NCBI RefSeq assembly: GCF_022346925.1
Contig: NZ_JAKRNJ010000002.1
Span: forward strand, 588,277-652,276
Direction: 5' to 3'
Source: Microvirga sp. ACRRW
Lineage (GTDB): Bacteria; Pseudomonadota; Alphaproteobacteria; Rhizobiales; Beijerinckiaceae
DNA: 64,000 nucleotides
Of this stretch, positions 25,937 through 33,874 are shown one piece after another; the stretch's first letter is position 1; each line of letters starts with the position of its first letter. Under the pieces are notes generated by a model. It had not been told where the DNA came from, did not search any database, and saw nothing but the letters and a program-made list of their open reading frames with translations. A program made the translations under genes and the position numbers.

Positions 25937-26883
25937 GCGACATCAAACTTTTCCGCCTCGGGAGCGATCAGGTTACCGAGATTCCCGGCGAGGCAGTGCA
26001 GGTCGAGAAGTCTCTTCAGGCGCTGTTCGAAGCCAATCTCGAGGCGCTCCTCGGCGTGCGCTTTCTCGCGAGCGAGTATTCCACCGGACCCGTCCACGGC
26101 GGACGGATCGATACGCTGGGGCTGGACGAGGACGGCTCTCCCGTCATCATCGAGTACAAGCGGGCCATCAACGAAAATGTGGTGAGCCAGGGGTTGTTCT
26201 ATCTCGACTGGCTGATGGACCACCGCAAGGATTTCCAATGGCTTGTGATGGAGAAGCTGGGGCCTGAGGCCGCGAAGGCGGTCGACTGGTCCGGGCCGCG
26301 GCTTCTCTGCATCGCAGGCGATTTCACTCGCTATGACGAACATGCCGTCAAGCAGATCGCCCGCAACATCGAGCTTCTGCGCTACCGCCGCTACGGAGAC
26401 GATCTGCTTCTGCTCGAACTGGTGCATGCGCCGAAACAGGCGCGCGTGACCGCTCAATCCGTAGCGGCTCCCGTCAAGGCATCTGTGCCTGCGCCGGCCT
26501 CCTCGACTGAGGCCGACCCGTACTACACGCAGAGGATCAGCTACCGGCTGGAACAGGCGGACACCAATGTCCGCGATCTCTTCGAGGCTGTCCGTGAGTA
26601 TCTGCAAGGCCTGGGCGACGATGTTCAGATCAAGGAGCTGAGGTATTACATCGCCTTCAAGCGCATCAAGAACTTCGCCTGTGTCGAGGTCTATCCTCAG
26701 GCCAAGGTCGTCACCGTTTACCTCAAGGTCGATCCAAAAACGGTCGAGCTGGTGCCGAACTTTACCCGGGACGTGACCAACATCGGCCATTTCGGAACAG
26801 GCAATCTGGAGGTCAGCCTTCGGACCATGGACGATTTCGCCCGTGCTCAGCCGCTCTTCATTCGAAGTTACGAGAACAGCTAG
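25933..26883 (+). CDS. PD-(D/E)XK nuclease-like protein with DUF5655-like C-terminus
   Basis: A 316-residue protein. The N-terminal domain shows the NucS/DUF91-type nuclease arrangement: Glu34 in LFEANLEALLG, Asp60 in GGRIDTLG, and VIIEYKR with Glu74 and Lys76. After an Ala/Pro linker (about 175-195) comes a C-terminal domain (VREYLQGLGDDVQ, then KNFACVEVYPQAK) that resembles DUF5655. Both catalytic residues of the ExK pair are present. The start is the ATG overlapping the previous stop (ATGA). It is the last gene of the putative extended restriction operon, convergent with the excisionase-like gene. Confidence 0.78.
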   Translation: MSDIKLFRLGSDQVTEIPGEAVQVEKSLQALFEANLEALLGVRFLASEYSTGPVHGGRIDTLGLDEDGSPVIIEYKRAINENVVSQGLFYLDWLMDHRKDFQWLVMEKLGPEAAKAVDWSGPRLLCIAGDFTRYDEHAVKQIARNIELLRYRRYGDDLLLLELVHAPKQARVTAQSVAAPVKASVPAPASSTEADPYYTQRISYRLEQADTNVRDLFEAVREYLQGLGDDVQIKELRYYIAFKRIKNFACVEVYPQAKVVTVYLKVDPKTVELVPNFTRDVTNIGHFGTGNLEVSLRTMDDFARAQPLFIRSYENS

Positions 26884-26916
26884 GACGTGGATCGGACGGA
26901 AGTCAGCTTCAAACTC

Positions 26917-27852
26917 TCAGCTTGCTCCAGTCTGCTCGTTTAGCCACTTCATAAGATCGTCGCGGAAGATGAGGGACTTGCGTCCGACTTTCCTCAGCGG
27001 AAGTCGCCCCTCTTTCACCTCCTCATATAGCTTAGTCTTTCCGATGCCCGCCATACGGGCCGCCTCACTTATGCTGTAGGCAAAGGGGACTAGCGGCTCC
27101 TTTTCGGGGACTTCAGTCTCGGGTGTGCGTGGGGTTTGCTCGGGCGCGCTCGCAGGAGAGGCCTCGGGTTTCTCTTCGGTGGAGCGCTTCCTGGGCGGTT
27201 TCTTAACGGGAAGGTGACCGAGGACCTCCATCAATGCATCGCTGTCGATGAAGATGTGGTGCGTTCCCAAGGGATCAGGGGCGAAAGGCCGTTCCGGTGT
27301 GATCCGACCGAACTTGAATCTCGGCTCGATGTCCTGAAGCCGTGCATTCCAGGATGTGCTGGGGAGAGGCTCCGGTACACCCGTCGCGATATTGACTCCA
27401 AAGGTCGGCAACTCGCCTTTTGCGGCCGCTACCGCGATCGAGGTCATCACGGTCTCGAACCGGTGGCGGGGCTGCCCGTTTGGGTTGCCATAGAGAAAGA
27501 GGTGGGTCGTCAGTCTGTCCCATTGCTTCTCAGTGAAGGTGTAGGGAAGGGCAACATCGCCATCGTAACAGGCAAGGCTTGGCCGATAGTCCAACGGTGA
27601 TAGGCGTTGCGGCATATAATCGAGGAGAAGCTGCTCCAACAGGTGATGGGCCTGTTCCCGCTGCTCGCGCGTTGCATCCGCAAGCGCAGGCGGAAGGTCG
27701 GGCGCGGAGGAAAGGGCCATGGGCTCCGTTTCGGCCCATTCTCCAGGATAGCGCGCCATGCCGACGTGAAAGACAGCTTCCGCCAGGAAAAGCGTGCCTT
27801 GGGTCAGGTCCTTCGGCCATTGCTCAGGGCTGGCCTGAAAGGGGAGAAGCAC
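26917..27852 (-). CDS. Excisionase-like protein: long N-terminal region plus DNA-binding helix-turn-helix
   Basis: The last 50 residues are an AlpA/excisionase-family helix-turn-helix (YSISEAARMAGIGKTKLYEE, then LIFRDDLMKWL), expected to bend DNA at the att sites. The preceding 260 residues are an unrecognised domain and an acidic Pro-rich linker, which is unusual because most excisionases are under 100 residues. The GTG start is chosen because AAGGA precedes it and it lies 10 bases past the integrase stop. A longer frame from 27969 would overlap the integrase by 107 bases. It is probably co-transcribed with the integrase. Confidence 0.72.
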   Translation of the reverse strand: MLLPFQASPEQWPKDLTQGTLFLAEAVFHVGMARYPGEWAETEPMALSSAPDLPPALADATREQREQAHHLLEQLLLDYMPQRLSPLDYRPSLACYDGDVALPYTFTEKQWDRLTTHLFLYGNPNGQPRHRFETVMTSIAVAAAKGELPTFGVNIATGVPEPLPSTSWNARLQDIEPRFKFGRITPERPFAPDPLGTHHIFIDSDALMEVLGHLPVKKPPRKRSTEEKPEASPASAPEQTPRTPETEVPEKEPLVPFAYSISEAARMAGIGKTKLYEEVKEGRLPLRKVGRKSLIFRDDLMKWLNEQTGAS

Positions 27853-27862
27853 CCAATTATCC

Positions 27863-29161
27863 TTATCCTGCTCGCTTGAACGCAATGATCTCGGCCTTCG
27901 ACGTGAGGAGGGTTTGGAGATTGGCGCTCCAGAGGTCGAGCGCTTCTCTCTTCTCTCGCTGTCGATCATAAAGGTTATAATGTCTCCTTGTCACGCCTTT
28001 GACGGTATGGTCGAGGACGGCAGACACATCCTCGTCTCTGACCCCGTAAGAGCCCAGCCGTGTCGCAAGGGTTCGGCGCAGGTCATGAGGCGTCGGCGGA
28101 TCCTCCGCCCACTTGGCATGGACTTGGCTCTTGTCTTTCTGCGCAGTGATCTCCTTGCCGAGCCTGTCGAGAGCCACACTGAAGGCATGTCCCTCGATGG
28201 GAACGCGTCCATTCACGCGACGGGGGCTTGGGAACAGGAACAGTTCATCATCCCCAACCGTCGCGAGAATGCTCTGAACCGTCTCCAGGGCAAGGGGCGA
28301 CAAGGGAACGAGGAATGAACGCTGCGGCCCAACCGCCGACTGCTTCATCCGTTCGGGAGGAATGACGAGGCAGGCTTGTTCAGGGTCGTCGAGAGAATGC
28401 AGCTCGTCGCGCCTCAGACCGGCGATCGCGCTGATCCTCAAGCCTGTCAGGAGTGCCAGGCGCAGGCCAAGACCTGTGCGCCGCGTGAGGGGAGGATTCA
28501 CCACGCTCGACCAGAACAACCGGATCTCTCCATATGTCAGCACGCGTGTCTTGGCATTTTCGGGCGCACGTTTCTTAAGGCGCAGGCAGGGGTGATGGGA
28601 GATCAGGTCGTTGTCCAGCGCAAACGAGAAGACCTTGGAGACCAGGGACTGCACGCGGTTCGTCTGACCGGTCAGCCCCTGCGCCAAGAGCCCTTCCAAG
28701 AGCTCGATCACGTCGCGGCGCTGAATGGATTGGTAAGGGCGCTTGCCCCATTTCGGCAGGACATGCCGCCGGAGATTGGCCTCATCGGCTTTGGCGCTGC
28801 GCTTGAACCGGTAGGCATATTCCTGAAGGTACCGGTCCGTGAGCGCCTCAAAGGTCTTGGTCGTCGCATCCTCTCGCGCCTGGCGCTTGGCCTCCACGGG
28901 ATTGCTCCCGGCCGCCACGGATTTGCGCATAGCTTCTGCCTTCTCGCGGGCCTGGCCGAGCGACACATCGGGGTAGTTGCCCAGGCCCATGCGCGAGGTC
29001 TTGTTGGTAACGGGATCCCTGAAGCGGAAGCTCCAGGACCGGTTGCCATTCGACGTGACGCGGAAGGCGAGACCGACGCATCGCGTGTCGGAAAGCTCCA
29101 GCCGCCCTGAAGATGGTGGCTCAGCAGAACGCAGAACGATGTCGGTCAGCAGCCTTTTCAT
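27863..29161 (-). CDS. Tyrosine integrase of the island (P4-like)
   Basis: Catalyses site-specific recombination at tRNA-Phe. The 432-residue protein has the N-terminal DUF4102-type arm-binding domain (about 1-90), a core-binding SAM-like domain (105-195) and the catalytic domain with the complete set Arg242 (TGLRIS), His359-x2-Arg362 (PHDLRR), His385 (LDHT) and the nucleophile Tyr395 (RRHYN). It sits 226 bases inside attR and is transcribed away from it. Integrity of every catalytic residue suggests that the island can still excise. Confidence 0.96.
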   Translation of the reverse strand: MKRLLTDIVLRSAEPPSSGRLELSDTRCVGLAFRVTSNGNRSWSFRFRDPVTNKTSRMGLGNYPDVSLGQAREKAEAMRKSVAAGSNPVEAKRQAREDATTKTFEALTDRYLQEYAYRFKRSAKADEANLRRHVLPKWGKRPYQSIQRRDVIELLEGLLAQGLTGQTNRVQSLVSKVFSFALDNDLISHHPCLRLKKRAPENAKTRVLTYGEIRLFWSSVVNPPLTRRTGLGLRLALLTGLRISAIAGLRRDELHSLDDPEQACLVIPPERMKQSAVGPQRSFLVPLSPLALETVQSILATVGDDELFLFPSPRRVNGRVPIEGHAFSVALDRLGKEITAQKDKSQVHAKWAEDPPTPHDLRRTLATRLGSYGVRDEDVSAVLDHTVKGVTRRHYNLYDRQREKREALDLWSANLQTLLTSKAEIIAFKRAG

Positions 29162-29196
29162 TTCGATGTCCCTGTCAAATTTAGGTCATCAAATCT

Positions 29197-29256
29197 TGTG
29201 TCCCCAGCAATGTCCAGAGCATGCGACTTGCTTGCTGGGGACACACTGGGGACACA
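29197..29256 (+). promoter_or_regulatory. Candidate integrase arm-type sites, distal end
   Basis: TGTGTCCCCA (29197-29206) is followed by two TGGGGACACA copies at 29236-29245 and 29247-29256, again 11 bp apart. This repeats the layout found near attL in the same orientation. The block lies between the integrase start and attR and may also overlap the integrase promoter. Confidence 0.65.
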
Positions 29257-29281
29257 AAATGGTCCGGTCACTGGCGATCGG

Positions 29282-29369
29282 TGGCGAGCGTCAGCGGACA
29301 AGGGCAATAGAAATATCGTAATAGTGTCAATGCGTTATCATGCACGCCGTCGTCCGCCAGCGTTCGCCA
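29282..29369. repeat. Imperfect inverted repeat beside attR
   Basis: TGGCGAGCGTCAGCGGAC (29282-29299) and GTCCGCCAGCGTTCGCCA (29352-29369) are inverted copies matching at 14 of 18 positions. They flank an A+T-rich core just before attR. This could be a binding site for the excisionase or a host factor. Confidence 0.4.
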
Positions 29370-29387
29370 AAAAACACCAAAGTTTTT

Positions 29388-29434
29388 CTGAAAATCGCAG
29401 TGTCGGCGGTTCGACTCCGTCCCTGGGCACCATT
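29388..29434 (+). repeat. attR: 47-bp direct repeat, displaced 3' half of tRNA-Phe
   Basis: Identical to 4771-4817. No tRNA 5' half is present upstream (TTTTT precedes it), so this copy is not a gene. It is the original chromosomal 3' end left beyond the island, still followed by its terminator. Confidence 0.95.
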
Positions 29435-29452
29435 CATCTCAGATGATGCTGC

Positions 29453-29478
29453 AAGCACCGCAAAAGCGGTGCTTTTTT
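29453..29478 (+). terminator. Original tRNA-Phe intrinsic terminator
   Basis: AAGCACCGC (29453-29461), loop AAAA, GCGGTGCTT (29466-29474), then a T run to 29478. It is a classic intrinsic terminator 18 bases after attR. It no longer serves the intact tRNA gene, which now lies 24.6 kb upstream. Confidence 0.88.
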
Positions 29479-29528
29479 GTTTCTGAACTTGAATTCGCAT
29501 CGGCTTTGAATGGCGTAACTGCCTTCGC

Positions 29529-29837
29529 TCACTTGATCGCGTCGAAGAGCGGGCCTGAACACTGGACGACGAGGATCAGGAGCAGGATGCCGAAGAACCA
29601 GAGCCAGGAGCCGCTTCTCTGCGGCTTCGCGGGCGGGGCGGCAGTGGTTGCTTGAGGCCGGAATACGGGCGTAGGCGGTGCAGGCAGGCGCTCTATCAAT
29701 TCCGCCGCATCTGCCCGAACACGGCCTTCCGTGCCGAGAAAACGGAAATGCACGGGAATGCCGCCGACAAAGCCTACTTCCGCCGGCTGGATTTCGGAAT
29801 CGTGATGGACCCACCAGTATTCCGTACGTTCCTTCAT
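29529..29837 (-). CDS. Small C-terminally anchored membrane protein, unknown
   Basis: A 102-residue protein with an N-terminal soluble part (WWVHHDSEIQPAEVGFVGG), a Pro/Ala linker (about 50-70) and a single C-terminal transmembrane helix (SWLWFFGILLLILVVQ). No family was recognised. The ATG at 29837 is the first good start. It is convergent with the tRNA terminator and divergent from galE, with 111 bases between. Function unknown. Confidence 0.6.
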   Translation of the reverse strand: MKERTEYWWVHHDSEIQPAEVGFVGGIPVHFRFLGTEGRVRADAAELIERLPAPPTPVFRPQATTAAPPAKPQRSGSWLWFFGILLLILVVQCSGPLFDAIK

Positions 29838-29948
29838 GCAACATCCTCTCAGCAATTGGGGGGTAGCCCCCATGTTTTGCCAGCATGTTGCGCTAGAAAT
29901 CCAGAGGCATTCGGGCGACGATAGGCAAATGGGGATTGAGGGGATCTC

Positions 29949-30941
29949 GTGAAAGTTCTTGTGACTGGGGGCGCCGGCTATATCGGCGGCCATATGGTTC
30001 TGGCTCTGCGCGACGCAGGGCACGAGCCGGTCGTGTTCGACAATCTTTCGACCGGCTTTCGTTGGTCGGTGCCGGATGATGTGCCGCTCGTCGTGGGCGA
30101 CATCGGCGATTACGAGCTGATGCTCCAAACCCTGCGGGCGCATTCCATCGAGGCTATCGTGCATTTCGCCGCGAAGCTCATCGTGCCGGAATCGGTGCGC
30201 GATCCGCTGGGCTATTACCTCAACAACACCGTGAAAAGCCGCTCTTTGCTGGCGGCTGCGGTGGCTGCGGGAATCAAGACCTTCGTCTTTTCCTCCACAG
30301 CGGCAGTCTATGGCAACGCGTCCGACAAGCCGCTTGCCGAGGATGCGCTGTTGGCGCCGTTGTCGCCCTATGGTAGCTCCAAGCTCCTCACCGAGGTGAT
30401 GCTGAGGGACGTGGCGGCTGCCCACGACATGCGTTTCGTGGTGCTGCGTTATTTCAACGTGGCGGGGGCCGACCCCGCCATGCGCCATGGCCAGTCGACA
30501 GCGAATGCGACCCACCTCATCAAGGTGGCGGTGCAGACCGCGCTTGGCATGCGCTCGCACATGGAGGTCTACGGCACGGATTATCCGACGCCGGACGGCA
30601 CCTGCATCCGCGACTACATCCATGTGACGGACCTGATTGCGGCGCATATGCAGGGTCTCGAGTATCTGCGCGCAGGCGGCGAGAGCCTCGTGGTGAATTG
30701 CGGCTATGGGCACGGCTATTCCGTGTCGGAGGTGATCGACACGGTCCGCAAGGTCTCGGGCCGTACGTTCGAGGCCCGCTATGCCCCCCGGCGCGACGGC
30801 GATCCGATCAATATCGTGGCGGATTCCTCCCGCATCCGGTCCAAGCTCAACTGGCAGCCCCGCCATGACGATCTCGCCGCCATCGTGGAGCATACCCTGC
30901 GGTGGGAGACCATGCTGCGCGAGAAAAACCTGAAGCTCTGA
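29949..30941 (+). CDS. galE: UDP-glucose 4-epimerase
   Basis: Interconverts UDP-glucose and UDP-galactose for polysaccharide synthesis. The 330-residue short-chain dehydrogenase-type protein has the NAD-binding GGAGYIGGH at 7-15, catalytic Tyr141 and Lys145 in SPYGSSK, and the FSSTAAVYG strand before them. DYIHVTDLIAAH is the usual substrate-domain motif. The start is a GTG preceded by GAGGGG. It stands alone on its strand, with a DoxX gene 115 bases downstream. Epimerase assignment is by overall similarity; related UDP-sugar epimerases are possible. Confidence 0.93.
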   Translation: MKVLVTGGAGYIGGHMVLALRDAGHEPVVFDNLSTGFRWSVPDDVPLVVGDIGDYELMLQTLRAHSIEAIVHFAAKLIVPESVRDPLGYYLNNTVKSRSLLAAAVAAGIKTFVFSSTAAVYGNASDKPLAEDALLAPLSPYGSSKLLTEVMLRDVAAAHDMRFVVLRYFNVAGADPAMRHGQSTANATHLIKVAVQTALGMRSHMEVYGTDYPTPDGTCIRDYIHVTDLIAAHMQGLEYLRAGGESLVVNCGYGHGYSVSEVIDTVRKVSGRTFEARYAPRRDGDPINIVADSSRIRSKLNWQPRHDDLAAIVEHTLRWETMLREKNLKL

Positions 30942-31055
30942 CCAAACGGCCTTGGACAATTCTGGGGCGCTAAGAACAGGTTAAGAACCTCTGCCTTTAA
31001 TACGGGCCGCGACCCGGCGATTCCGGGTGCGGACGAAGAGGCGAGGGGTTTGACC

Positions 31056-31583
31056 ATGAATACTGGCGCGACGAACGGAATTCTGCTGCTGAGCCGGCTC
31101 CTCCTCGCAGGCTGCTTTCTGCCGCCGGCCATCGCGCGGCTTACCAATATCTCGGGCTTTGCGGCGTCGCTGACCCTGAAGGGCATTCCCTATGGGGACA
31201 TCGTGGCGACCGCTATCGTGGTGGTTGAGATCGTGGCTCCGCTCGCCTTGATCCTGGGCTTAGCTCCGCGCATAAGCGCCTCGGTCCTGATCGCCGGTCT
31301 CGTGATCACCACGGGGGCGTTGCACCGGTTCTGGGATTATGGCGGCCTGACCCGCCAGATGGAGCAGACTGTTTTCCTTGCCAATCTCGGTGTTCTTTCG
31401 GGGCTTCTGTTCTACTGGCTCGTCGGGCCGGGCGCCTGGAGCTGGAAGGGCTGGCTCGGTGGCCTGGGTCCCAGGAAACCCGCCAAGAAGAAGCGCCAGT
31501 CCCGCCCTCGTGCGACGAAGCCGAAGCCCGCTCCGGTTCGTCCCTTCGAGGACGAGGATGACGAATACGCGAACGCCGCGTGA
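31056..31583 (+). CDS. DoxX-family membrane protein
   Basis: A 175-residue protein with four hydrophobic helices, the first starting near residue 8 (LLLSRLLLAGCFLPPAIARL) and the last ending near 130. This is the DoxX/TQO small-subunit-like topology; the KGIPYGDIVATAIVVVEIVAPLALILG stretch fits the family. The last 40 residues are basic then acidic (KKKRQSRPRATKPKP, FEDEDDEY). Members are linked to redox stress or thiosulfate oxidation, but the role here is unknown. GAGGGG precedes the ATG. An in-frame TTG lies six bases further upstream. Confidence 0.85.
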   Translation: MNTGATNGILLLSRLLLAGCFLPPAIARLTNISGFAASLTLKGIPYGDIVATAIVVVEIVAPLALILGLAPRISASVLIAGLVITTGALHRFWDYGGLTRQMEQTVFLANLGVLSGLLFYWLVGPGAWSWKGWLGGLGPRKPAKKKRQSRPRATKPKPAPVRPFEDEDDEYANAA

Positions 31584-31743
31584 AGCGTGTAAAGCCTCAG
31601 ACGGCCCCTGGACGCGACTCGTTTTCGCCTGCAATCTCCTGCCTTCATTAAGCCTCTAATCGACGCGATAAGGCGCGACCGCCAAGGATTTTGCGGTTCT
31701 CCTTACGTGGACATTCGTTGTTTTACGGGTTTGCAGTCGAGCC

Positions 31744-32793
31744 ATGCTCAAGAAGTCTTTGCGTCGTGTTTTCGGTCTCGTCCTTCTGCTTGCATTCGCT
31801 TCGCCGGTTGCGGCTCAACAGCGGGCGTCCGATCCGCTGACCCGTTTCCTTGACGGCATCTTCAAGCCCAACCAGGGGCAGGGCGCGCCCGAAGCGCAGC
31901 CGCAACCTGCGCAACCCGCACCCGCACCCGCCGCGCCGGAGGCCGCAGCCCAGGCTCCGGAGCCGGCGAAACCGGCAGCAAAGCCCAAGACCGCAGCTCC
32001 CAAGCCGAAGCCGACGGTCCAGCAGCAAGCCGCAAAGCCCAAGCCCCAACCCGAAGCGCAGCCCGCGCCGCAGCCGGTCGCTGCACCTGCGCCCAAGCCT
32101 GCTCCCGCGGAACCCGAGGTCAAGCAGGCGGAGCCTGCACCTGCTCCCCAACCGGCCCCCGTGAAGGTGGCGGAGCCGCCCAAGCCTGCCCGATCGACCC
32201 CGGCCCAGGCTGTGCCGACGCCCACCCCTTTGGCGGCCGCGACGGCTGCGGCTACGCCCGTGTCTCCGCCAAACCCCTCGTCACCGGCGGCGGCTCTCGA
32301 GCGGGTGAATGCCTATTTCAACGCCATGGACCAGATGTCCGCCTATTTCGTGCAGAAAAACCCCAACGGGCAGCAGGTGGAGGGCACGCTCTCCGTGCGG
32401 CGTCCGGGCCAGCTGCATTTCGCCTATGCGCCGCCGAGCACGCTCGAAATCGTGTCGGACGGTCGTAATGTCGCTATCCGCGACAAGCGGCTCGGCACCA
32501 ACGACGTCTATCCCGTCAGCCAGACACCCTTGAAGTTTCTGGTGCAGGAGAACGTGAACCTTGCGCGGGACACCAAGGTGAAGGACGTGCAGATCGCCCG
32601 CGACGGCATGATCACGGTCAGCTTCGACGACAGCGCGACGCTGGGCGGCACGTCCAAGATTACCTTGCGCTTCGACAGCCGCGCCAATGCTCTCAAGCAA
32701 TGGACGGTCGTCGATTCCCAAGGTTACGAGACCACCGTGGTTCTCTCCGGCCTCAACGTCACCCAGCGCAAGAACGCCAACGCCGCCAACTGA
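31744..32793 (+). CDS. LolA-domain periplasmic protein with long Pro/Ala/Lys linker
   Basis: A 349-residue exported protein: signal peptide (1-25, ending ASPVAAQQ), a short folded-looking piece (DPLTRFLDGIFKPN), then a linker of about 135 residues made almost only of Pro, Ala, Lys, Gln and Glu (45-180), then a LolA-type domain (about 185-345: LERVNAYFNAMDQMSAYFVQ, then GTLSVRRPGQLHFAY). LolA carries lipoproteins from inner to outer membrane. Ordinary LolA has no such linker; TonB-like proteins use similar ones to span the periplasm. The carrier role is therefore inferred from the domain only. Confidence 0.85.
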   Translation: MLKKSLRRVFGLVLLLAFASPVAAQQRASDPLTRFLDGIFKPNQGQGAPEAQPQPAQPAPAPAAPEAAAQAPEPAKPAAKPKTAAPKPKPTVQQQAAKPKPQPEAQPAPQPVAAPAPKPAPAEPEVKQAEPAPAPQPAPVKVAEPPKPARSTPAQAVPTPTPLAAATAAATPVSPPNPSSPAAALERVNAYFNAMDQMSAYFVQKNPNGQQVEGTLSVRRPGQLHFAYAPPSTLEIVSDGRNVAIRDKRLGTNDVYPVSQTPLKFLVQENVNLARDTKVKDVQIARDGMITVSFDDSATLGGTSKITLRFDSRANALKQWTVVDSQGYETTVVLSGLNVTQRKNANAAN

Positions 32794-32896
32794 TCCCGTG
32801 GAAAGGCTTCAACTTTCTTGGGTCTGGGCCTAGTCTGCCTGCGGATTCAGGCTAGAACTCGGCGGACGAAAACCCGAATAGCGGTGGCAGGTGAGC

Positions 32897-33871
32897 ATGG
32901 TCGATCAAGCAGCCCTTCAGGCATATGCCGGTTACGTCCTTCAGGACGCCACGATCCCGGAGCTGCCGAACCATTATCGGGGCAAGGTGCGCGACAATTA
33001 CGATCTGCCCGACGGGCGGCGCATCATCATCGCGTCGGACCGCATCAGCGCCTTCGACATCAATCTCGCCTCCATTCCGCTGAAAGGTCAGGTACTGACG
33101 CAGACCGCGCGCTTCTGGTTCGAGAAGACGGCGGATATCTGCCCTAACCACATCATCGAATATCCCGATCCGAATGTGGCCGTGTGCAAGAAGCTCACCA
33201 TCCTGCCCGTCGAGATCGTGGTGCGCGATTATCTCGCCGGCACCACGGGCACCTCGATCCTCTCGCTCTACAAGCAGGGCCAGCGAGAGATGTACGGCAT
33301 CACGCTCCCCGATGGCATGCGCGATAATCAGAAGCTGCCGCAGACCATCATCACGCCCACCACGAAGGCCTTCGACGGCGGACACGATGAGCCGCTGACC
33401 GCGAAGGAAATCGTGGAGCGCAACCTGCTGACGCCTGAGCAGTGGAAGATTGTTTCCGATTACGCGCTCGCGATCTTCGCCAAGGGCCGTGAGATCGCGG
33501 CCGCGCGAGGCCTCATCCTCGTCGACACGAAATACGAGTTCGGTATCGACGAGAGCGGCAAGATCATGATCGCCGACGAGATCCACACGCCCGACAGCAG
33601 CCGCTACTGGTTCGCGGAAAGTTACCCCGAACGCTTCGAGAAGGGCGAGCGGCCCGAGAGCTTCGACAAGGATTTCGTGCGCAGCTGGGTCGTCGCGCGC
33701 TGCGATCCCTACAAGGATCCCGTGCCGGAGATTCCCGCAGACGTGATCCTCGCAACCTCGCGCGTCTATATCGACGCCTTCGAGCGCATCACCGGCCAGC
33801 CCTTCGCGCTGCCCGATGCGAAGGTGCCGGTGCTGGAGCGCATCCGGGCAAATCTGGCGCGGTATTTCTGA
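32897..33871 (+). CDS. purC: SAICAR synthetase
   Basis: Joins aspartate to CAIR in purine synthesis (PurC step). The 324-residue protein is of the longer type. Motifs include [11 protein letters not shown] (ATP site) near 28-38, [14 protein letters not shown] near 45-58, [16 protein letters not shown] and [11 protein letters not shown]. The ATG was chosen with AGGTG just upstream; a GTG six bases earlier is possible. It is convergent with the next gene, with only three bases between the stops and no visible terminator. Confidence 0.95.
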   Translation: MVDQAALQAYAGYVLQDATIPELPNHYRGKVRDNYDLPDGRRIIIASDRISAFDINLASIPLKGQVLTQTARFWFEKTADICPNHIIEYPDPNVAVCKKLTILPVEIVVRDYLAGTTGTSILSLYKQGQREMYGITLPDGMRDNQKLPQTIITPTTKAFDGGHDEPLTAKEIVERNLLTPEQWKIVSDYALAIFAKGREIAAARGLILVDTKYEFGIDESGKIMIADEIHTPDSSRYWFAESYPERFEKGERPESFDKDFVRSWVVARCDPYKDPVPEIPADVILATSRVYIDAFERITGQPFALPDAKVPVLERIRANLARYF

Positions 33872-33874
33872 GCC

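Larger units (their letters stand above)
4771..29434. mobile_element. 24.6-kb tRNA-Phe genomic island, probable integrative mobilizable element
   Basis: The segment is bounded by a perfect 47-bp direct repeat made from the 3' half of tRNA-Phe. Just inside the distal copy is a tyrosine integrase on the minus strand, followed by an excisionase-like gene. The cargo includes hipBA, two serine resolvases, a MobA/MobL-like relaxase, an exonuclease VII pair, an unknown two-gene operon, a BRCT protein and a type I restriction-modification operon. No type IV secretion or coupling-protein gene was recognised, so the element would be mobilizable rather than self-transmissible (inference). Confidence 0.92.
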
